Shown piece after piece: positions 4,487 to 8,761 of a stretch of DNA of 8,761 bases. The notes under the pieces were generated by a model. The model searched no databases and had not been told where the DNA came from. It saw only the letters and a list, made by a program, of their open reading frames with translations. The stretch's first letter is position 1. Each line of letters starts with the position of its first letter. The position numbers and the translations under genes were made by a program. Origin of the DNA: Calditrichota bacterium (GTDB lineage Bacteria; Calditrichota; Calditrichia; RBG-13-44-9; J075); NCBI GenBank assembly GCA_024275555.1, contig JAJRYW010000187.1, forward strand, positions 1 to 8,761, written 5' to 3'.

Positions 4487-5350
4487 ATGAAAGAACTTCA
4501 AACGATTGCTATTCAAGGGGAGCAAGCCTCTTTTCACCACATTGCCGCTCGTCAATACTATCACCGGGGTATCGAAGTAGCAGAATGCCGCACTTTTCGG
4601 CAGGTCTGTGAAATGGTGCGGGAGGGCCGGGCTGCTTCCGGGATGATGGCTATCGAGAACTCGTTGGCGGGCAGCATTCTTCCCAACTACAATTTGCTGG
4701 AATCACAATCGCTCTATATCCGCGGGGAGGTTTATGTCTGTATCCAGCAATGCCTGATGGCGCTGCCCGGCCAGTCGCTTAACGATATGGGGGCCATCCG
4801 CTCCCATCCCATGGCCATCCACCAGTGCAGCGAGTTCCTGGAGCAGCACCCCTACATGCGGGCTATCGAAACGTTTGATACGGCCGGAAGCGCCCGGGAA
4901 ATTCGCCAGCAGGAGCTTTTGGGAGTCGCGGCGATTGCCAGCGAGGAGGCCGCTCGTCTCTATCAGCTAACCATCCTGGCCAGGAACATCGAAAATCAGC
5001 GTCAAAACTACACCCGTTTTCTGATTATCAGCACCCAGCCGCCGGCGTTTTCGGATGACGCCAACAAAGCCTCGTTAAGTTTCCGCATTGGCCATCGCCC
5101 CGGGGCGCTGGTGGAGGTGCTGGAGGTGTTTCGCCGTTGCCGGATCAATCTTACCTTAATTCAATCCGTGCCCATCCCCGGCCGTCCTTCCGAATACGCC
5201 TTCCATGTGGATATTACCTGGCAGAGAGGGCAGGCCATCGAAAAGGCGCTGGAGCAGGTGGAAGCGGTATCGAACGGGCGCCGCATATTGGGAATCTATC
5301 GAGCAGGAGAATTGCCTTATGATCATTCCGGCAGCGAATCGCTTAAGTGA
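4487..5350 (+). CDS. pheA: prephenate dehydratase (monofunctional, with ACT domain)
   Basis: A 287-residue cytosolic enzyme that converts prephenate to phenylpyruvate, the committed step to phenylalanine. The dehydratase domain (about 5-182) shows GEQASFHHIA, the AIENSLAGSI substrate-binding loop (55-64), HPMAIHQC, and the catalytic NYTRF motif with Thr176. An ACT regulatory domain follows (about 194-272) with RPGALVEVL, where phenylalanine binds. The usual ESRP motif of this domain is replaced by QSVP (226-229), as in Bacteroidetes-type enzymes. There is no N-terminal chorismate mutase, unlike E. coli PheA; that activity is fused to the DAHP synthase two genes downstream. GGAG at 4478-4481 sets the start. 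It is the first gene of the operon and is controlled by the leader attenuator; its end overlaps the aminotransferase start by 32 bp. Confidence 0.95.
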   Translation: MKELQTIAIQGEQASFHHIAARQYYHRGIEVAECRTFRQVCEMVREGRAASGMMAIENSLAGSILPNYNLLESQSLYIRGEVYVCIQQCLMALPGQSLNDMGAIRSHPMAIHQCSEFLEQHPYMRAIETFDTAGSAREIRQQELLGVAAIASEEAARLYQLTILARNIENQRQNYTRFLIISTQPPAFSDDANKASLSFRIGHRPGALVEVLEVFRRCRINLTLIQSVPIPGRPSEYAFHVDITWQRGQAIEKALEQVEAVSNGRRILGIYRAGELPYDHSGSESLK

Positions 5351-6542
5351 TCTCCGGGAGTACTATTTTTCGCAGAAGATGAGGGAAGTCCGGGAACTGC
5401 AACGGCGCGGGGTCGATGTGATCAACCTGGGGATTGGCAGTCCCGATCTGCCGCCGCCGCAACGGGTGAGCGAGGCGCTCCGGGAAAGCTCAACCGCCCC
5501 GAATGCCCACGCCTATCAGCCTTATCGCGGTATCCGGGAATTACGGCAGGCTATGGCAAGCTGGCGCCGGCAGACTTACCAGGTTGCGCTGGACCCGGAA
5601 CGGGAACTGCTCCCGTTGATGGGCTCGAAAGCGGGCGTCGTCTACATCTCCCAGGCGTTTCTGAATCCCGGCGACCGGGTGCTGACACCCAATCCCGGGT
5701 ATCCCGCTTATGCGTCTGCGGCCATGCTGGCCGGGGCAACGGCGATTCCCTATTCGTTAACCGAAGAACAGCACTGGCTGCCGGATTGGCGGGAGTTAGA
5801 ATCGCTGGACACTGCCGGGGTAAAACTGATGTGGGTGAATTATCCCCACATGCCCACCGGGGCGGTTGCTTCCCGGAAGGATTTTGCCCGACTGATCGCC
5901 TTTGCCAAAGAGCGGCGTATCCTGCTCTGCCATGACAATCCCTATAGTTTGATTTTAAATCCCTCTTCCCCGCAAAGTATTCTGAGTATCCCTGGGGGGG
6001 TTGATTGCGGCCTCGAGCTGAATTCGCTGAGCAAATCTTTCCACATGGCCGGCTGGCGGATTGGCATGGTTGCCGGGGCGGAAGCTTACATTGCCGCAAT
6101 ATTCAAGGTGTTGAGCAACACCGAATCGGGAATGTTTCTGCCGTTGCAGCAGGCCGCCATCCGCGCTTTGCAGACGGGGGCCGGCTGGCATGAGCAGCAG
6201 AACCGAATTTATCGTGTACGGAGAAACCTGGTCTACACGCTTCTGGATACGCTGGGATGCACCTGCCAATCCGGTGCGGCCGGGATGTTCGTCTGGGGCA
6301 AACTGCCCGATCGGCAAGCGGATGCCATCAAGTTTACAGACGCCCTGCTCTACCGCGCGGGCGTGTTTACGGCCCCCGGAACGATTTTCGGATCAAACGG
6401 GGAAGGATTTGTGCGGGTGTCTTTGTGCGCCCCGGGGGAGCGGATTGAGGAAGCTATAGAGCGGGTGCGCGGAATGAGGGGCATCCACGCTAACCTTGCA
6501 GCCGTTTCCGGATCGGAAGACGATCACCAATACAAATTATAA
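5319..6542 (+). CDS. PLP-dependent class I/II aminotransferase of the aromatic operon
   Basis: A 407-residue fold-type I aminotransferase. Visible landmarks are LGIGSPDLPPP (37-47), NPGYPAYA (125-132), Asn174 in WVNYPHMPTGA, Asp206 and Tyr209 in CHDNPYS, the Schiff-base Lys239 in NSLSKSFHMAGWRIG, and the carboxylate-binding Arg366 in GFVRVSLCA. The family usually has NYPNMPTG; here His replaces the second Asn. Given its place between pheA and the DAHP synthase, it probably transaminates phenylpyruvate and 4-hydroxyphenylpyruvate, or prephenate; aspartate aminotransferase activity is the alternative. ATG 5319 is chosen because AGGAGA lies at 5305-5310 and the family begins near this residue. 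An upstream in-frame ATG at 5205 would add 38 residues that merely shadow the pheA reading frame. The overlap with pheA suggests translational coupling. Confidence 0.92.
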   Translation: MIIPAANRLSDLREYYFSQKMREVRELQRRGVDVINLGIGSPDLPPPQRVSEALRESSTAPNAHAYQPYRGIRELRQAMASWRRQTYQVALDPERELLPLMGSKAGVVYISQAFLNPGDRVLTPNPGYPAYASAAMLAGATAIPYSLTEEQHWLPDWRELESLDTAGVKLMWVNYPHMPTGAVASRKDFARLIAFAKERRILLCHDNPYSLILNPSSPQSILSIPGGVDCGLELNSLSKSFHMAGWRIGMVAGAEAYIAAIFKVLSNTESGMFLPLQQAAIRALQTGAGWHEQQNRIYRVRRNLVYTLLDTLGCTCQSGAAGMFVWGKLPDRQADAIKFTDALLYRAGVFTAPGTIFGSNGEGFVRVSLCAPGERIEEAIERVRGMRGIHANLAAVSGSEDDHQYKL

Positions 6543-6563
6543 ACGAAGTAAGGAGAATCCACC

Positions 6564-7715
6564 ATGAACAAACAAGTTCAGTTGCGCTTAAATACGGATT
6601 GGATGGAGAAGATGCAGCAGCCGTTCATTATTGCCGGGCCTTGCAGCGCCGAAACGGAGGAACAGGTCTTGCAGACCGCCCGCGAGATTGCCGCCATACC
6701 GGGCGTGACGGTTTTCCGGGCCGGAATCTGGAAACCGCGCACTCGCCCGAAAGATTTTGCCGGCGTCGGGCAAATCGGGTTGCAGTGGCTGCGCACGGTT
6801 AAAGCAGAGACCGGCTTAAAGGTTGCTATCGAGGTAGCGAATGCTCACCATGTTTACGAAGCGCTCAAGTTCGGCGTCGATGTGCTCTGGATCGGGGCCC
6901 GCACGACCGTCAGCCCTTTTGCAGTGCAGGAGGTAGCCGACGCCCTCCGGGGGGTGGATGTGCCGGTGTGGGTAAAAAATCCCATCAATCCCGATATCGA
7001 CCTGTGGATTGGGGCAATGGAGCGCTTGAACCAGGCCGGGATCACCCGCCTGGGAGCGATCCACCGGGGATTTTCCACCTATGAAAAAACCGTCTATCGC
7101 AACGCCCCCCGCTGGGAAATTCCTATCGAACTGAAACGGCGCTTACCGGACCTGCCTTTAATCTGCGATCCCAGCCACATCTCCGGGAAACGCGAATTTA
7201 TCGCGGATCTCTCGCAAACCGCCTTTGATTTAGCCATGGACGGACTGATGATCGAGTCGCACATGAATCCGGAACAGGCTTTGAGCGATGCGGCTCAACA
7301 GCTTCTTCCGGCGGATTTGGCCGGCCTGCTCGAACAACTAGCCTTCCGCTCCAATCGTTCTGCCGAGGGGGAAGGGCAGGCCTTCCTGGAGGTGATGCGC
7401 CGGCAGATCGACTTTCTGGATCACGAACTGCTGGAGGTGCTCTCCCGGAGGTCGAAGTTGGTCGACCGGATCGGGCGCTTTAAGAAACGCAATAATATGA
7501 CCATCCTGCAGGTGCGCCGCTGGGAGCAATTGCTGGAGAACCGCCTGGAGCAGGCCCGGCAGATCGGCCTGGACGAAGCATTTGTGCGCCAGTTTTATCA
7601 AACCATTCACCAGTACTCCATCCGCATCCAGTCAAATGTGATGAACGCCCCGGAGAACGGCCCGGCGCATACAGGGAAAACAAACCGGAAAAATGTGCAG
7701 AGCAAAGTAGGGTAG
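6564..7715 (+). CDS. aroG: bifunctional DAHP synthase / chorismate mutase (type II, AroQ)
   Basis: A 383-residue fusion. Residues about 15-262 form a type I-beta (KDO8P-synthase-like) DAHP synthase that condenses phosphoenolpyruvate and erythrose 4-phosphate, the first shikimate-pathway step: AGPCSAE (24-30), FRAGIWKPRT (51-60), GART (111-114), KNP (138-140), IHRGF (166-170), DPSHISGKR (202-210) and ESH (231-233) with the metal and substrate ligands. Residues about 273-357 form an all-helical AroQ chorismate mutase (RRQIDFLDHELLEVLSRR, KKRNNMTILQVRRWEQLL). The mutase-last order is that of Bacteroidetes; in Bacillus it comes first. Joining the two lets aromatic end products act on both entry and branch steps. 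A polar 24-residue tail (360-383) follows the mutase and looks unstructured. AGGAG at 6551-6555 supports the start; the spacing is 21 bp after the aminotransferase and 2 bp before tyrA. Confidence 0.95.
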   Translation: MNKQVQLRLNTDWMEKMQQPFIIAGPCSAETEEQVLQTAREIAAIPGVTVFRAGIWKPRTRPKDFAGVGQIGLQWLRTVKAETGLKVAIEVANAHHVYEALKFGVDVLWIGARTTVSPFAVQEVADALRGVDVPVWVKNPINPDIDLWIGAMERLNQAGITRLGAIHRGFSTYEKTVYRNAPRWEIPIELKRRLPDLPLICDPSHISGKREFIADLSQTAFDLAMDGLMIESHMNPEQALSDAAQQLLPADLAGLLEQLAFRSNRSAEGEGQAFLEVMRRQIDFLDHELLEVLSRRSKLVDRIGRFKKRNNMTILQVRRWEQLLENRLEQARQIGLDEAFVRQFYQTIHQYSIRIQSNVMNAPENGPAHTGKTNRKNVQSKVG

Positions 7716-7717
7716 GG

Positions 7718-8452
7718 ATGGCGGAGAGAAAAAAGATTGGTCTTATCGGCGCGGGGCGTTTCGGCTGCTTTTGGGGAGCGCATCTCAGTAAATTGTTCCC
7801 GGTACGGATATATGATATCGATCCCCGCAATCGGAAGAAAACCGCGGAGTTTGCCCAGTGGTCGACTCTTCCCGGGTGCCTTGAATGCGATCTGATCGTG
7901 TTGGCCATACCGATCCGGGCTATTCCGGATTTTTTGCAAACCCACGCCCAACAGATACCGCCGGGGAGAGTGGTGATGGATTGCGCCTCGGTGAAAACCG
8001 TGGTTGCGGAATGGTTCGAAGCCTACCTCCCTGCGGAGGTATCTTATCTCTTAACCCATCCCTTATTCGGGCCGGACTCGGCGGCGGACGGCCTGGAGGG
8101 CAAAGCCATGACGGTGATCCCGGGGCGGATTGCCGGCGACCGCCTCGATTTCCTGATCCGCTTTTTTTCCGACACGCTGGGGCTGCAAGTTCATCGTCAA
8201 ACCGCGGAAGAGCATGACCGGCTTATGGCCGGCAATTTAGCCTTGATGCATCACCTGGGCCGGGCGCTTTTCCAGGTGGGAATTACCGAATTGCCGCTGA
8301 AAATGGCCAGCCTGGAAAAAGCGGCGGAAATTGCCCGGACAGCTATGAACGACACCCGGGAACTGTTCGAAGATTTTTATCGCTTTAACCCGTTTGCCAG
8401 GGAGGTGGAAGCAGCGTTTATCCGGGCGTTTCTGGACGCCGCGGTGCGTTGA
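7718..8452 (+). CDS. tyrA: prephenate dehydrogenase (TyrA family)
   Basis: A 244-residue cytosolic NAD(P)-dependent enzyme that oxidises and decarboxylates prephenate to 4-hydroxyphenylpyruvate for tyrosine. The Rossmann fold opens with IGLIGAGRFG (GxGxxG at 11-16), and Asp33 at the end of the second strand (RIYDID) suggests a preference for NAD+. The catalytic region shows DCASVK (88-93) and the family His in THPLFGPDS (His114). The C-terminal helical dimerisation domain includes EEHDRLMAGNLALMHHLGRAL. It is short for the family and has no ACT domain, so any tyrosine control must come from elsewhere, such as the leader or the DAHP synthase. It starts 2 bp after the previous stop with only a weak G-rich ribosome site (GGGTAGGG), so translation probably depends on the upstream gene. 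It is the last gene of the operon. Confidence 0.93.
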   Translation: MAERKKIGLIGAGRFGCFWGAHLSKLFPVRIYDIDPRNRKKTAEFAQWSTLPGCLECDLIVLAIPIRAIPDFLQTHAQQIPPGRVVMDCASVKTVVAEWFEAYLPAEVSYLLTHPLFGPDSAADGLEGKAMTVIPGRIAGDRLDFLIRFFSDTLGLQVHRQTAEEHDRLMAGNLALMHHLGRALFQVGITELPLKMASLEKAAEIARTAMNDTRELFEDFYRFNPFAREVEAAFIRAFLDAAVR

Positions 8453-8470
8453 TTCTGGTTCCATAACCGC

Positions 8471-8502
8471 GCCGCCGGCAAAATAAATTTTATCGCTCCT
8501 AC
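8471..8502 (-). repeat. GTAGGAG-headed REP-like unit 1
   Basis: On the minus strand the unit reads GTAGGAGCGATAAAATTTAT and continues into a G+C-rich end (GCCGGCGGC). GTAG followed at once by a palindromic stretch (ATAAA/TTTAT) is the plan of REP elements mobilised by RAYT (TnpA-REP) transposases. The palindrome is short. The same GTAGGAG heads a second unit, in the same direction, 246 bp away. No RAYT gene lies in the window. Confidence 0.35.
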
Positions 8503-8517
8503 GCTTACTGAGGAGCG
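8494..8517 (+). terminator. hairpin behind tyrA, possible end of the operon
   Basis: CGCTCCT (8494-8500) and AGGAGCG (8511-8517) form a perfect 7-bp stem with a 10-base loop, 41 bases after the tyrA stop. No continuous T-run follows (TTGTTTT comes 7 bases later), so it is a weak terminator candidate. It overlaps the GTAGGAG unit. Confidence 0.35.
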
Positions 8518-8548
8518 TCAACACTTGTTTTGATCCTGCGTACCGGGC

Positions 8549-8578
8549 ATTATAGACCCGTAAATTATAGACGCGTGA
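8549..8578 (+). repeat. tandem 15-bp direct repeat
   Basis: ATTATAGACCCGTAA (8549-8563) is followed directly by ATTATAGACGCGTGA (8564-8578), 13 of 15 identical. A third copy lies inverted at 8669-8683. This could be a set of protein-binding sites or the edge of a small mobile unit. Confidence 0.6.
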
Positions 8579-8683
8579 ATAAATTCGAGAAAACTGCCGG
8601 TTCTCCGGTATCCGCATTCCGGGTAATCGGAATGCGGCTGCCGCAGCAATCTATATTCGCGGATTAATTCACGCCTCTATAAT
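8564..8683. repeat. 120-bp foldback (MITE-like) element
   Basis: The arms 8564-8584 and 8663-8683 are inverted copies matching at 19 of 21 positions (both carry GCGTGAAT and ATTATAGA). Between them lies a perfect 10-bp stem, CCGCATTCCG (8612-8621) with CGGAATGCGG (8628-8637), around a 6-base loop. The whole could fold into a long cruciform or RNA hairpin. A non-autonomous mobile unit is one reading; a large regulatory or 3'-end structure is another. No convincing target duplication was found. Confidence 0.5.
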
Positions 8684-8720
8684 TTCTATCTTGTTGGAGA
8701 GAAGTATCGTCTACGTATCG

Positions 8721-8748
8721 CTGTCAAGCTGAAGCTTGACACTCCTAC
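8721..8748 (-). repeat. GTAGGAG-headed REP-like unit 2
   Basis: On the minus strand GTAGGAG is followed immediately by the perfect palindrome TGTCAAGC-TTCA-GCTTGACA (8722-8741 on the plus strand, 8-bp stem with 4-base loop). This is the classic REP layout of a GTAG head and a stem-loop, and it matches the head of unit 1. As a plus-strand terminator it lacks a T-run. Confidence 0.5.
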
Positions 8749-8761
8749 CGGTTAAGTTTGT

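Noticed and set aside
5205..5318. 38-residue N-terminal extension of the aminotransferase
   Set aside because: It overlaps pheA in another frame, its Arg/Trp-rich residues look like a frame shadow, and ATG 5319 has a good AGGAGA and matches where the family begins.
5551..6099. 182-codon minus-strand open frame opposite the aminotransferase
   Set aside because: Its composition (Pro/Arg/Ser-rich) is what the antisense of a G+C-rich gene gives; the plus-strand gene has all catalytic motifs.
7480..7951. Minus-strand open frames opposite the DAHP synthase/tyrA junction
   Set aside because: They lie antisense to two well-recognised genes, have no recognisable domain, and no ribosome site was apparent.
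1..8761. CRISPR arrays, tRNA or rRNA genes
   Set aside because: No regularly spaced direct repeats, cloverleaf sequence or rRNA-like stretch was found on reading; the repeats near the right end are too few and irregular for CRISPR.

Overview
The window looks like a chromosomal segment from a member of the Bacteroidota/FCB group or a neighbouring phylum (Ignavibacteria, Calditrichota and KSB1 are plausible). Three things point there: a C-terminal secretion/sorting domain with the NFPNPFNPST motif, two lipoproteins with type II signal peptides, and an aromatic amino acid operon in the Bacteroidetes arrangement (prephenate dehydratase, aminotransferase, DAHP synthase fused to chorismate mutase, prephenate dehydrogenase). 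This placement is inferred from protein style and gene order; no database search was possible.

The left part (1 to about 4200) is A+T-rich and accessory in character. It holds the 3' end of a large secreted protein, a small lipoprotein, a complete IS5-family insertion sequence (954 bp, 18-bp inverted repeats, 3-bp CAT target duplication) that landed just behind the lipoprotein stop codon, a second lipoprotein with a lipocalin-like/DUF6252-like look, about 350 bp of apparently decayed sequence, and an unrecognised 275-residue protein that may contain two winged-helix-like segments.

The right part (4235 to 8452) is more G+C-rich and is one transcription unit for phenylalanine and tyrosine synthesis. 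The DAHP synthase-chorismate mutase fusion starts the shikimate pathway and converts chorismate to prephenate. Prephenate dehydratase leads to phenylpyruvate and prephenate dehydrogenase to 4-hydroxyphenylpyruvate. The aminotransferase can supply the final transamination. The genes overlap or lie 2 to 21 bp apart.

The main discovery is in front of this operon, where an annotator would normally see an empty gap. A sigma70-like promoter (4235-4263) is followed by a 31-codon leader ORF (4295-4390) with Phe/Tyr codons at eight of nine consecutive positions, and then by a strong intrinsic terminator (4421-4453). The terminator's 5' arm can pair instead with an upstream copy of the same 7-mer, TCGGGGC (4360-4366), and that copy can pair with GCTCC directly after the last Phe codon. 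These are the parts of a ribosome-mediated Phe/Tyr attenuator controlling all four genes.

The last 309 bp carry no recognisable gene. They hold several palindromes: two minus-strand GTAGGAG-headed units resembling REP elements, and a 120-bp foldback with 21-bp arms (19/21 matching) around a perfect 10-bp hairpin.
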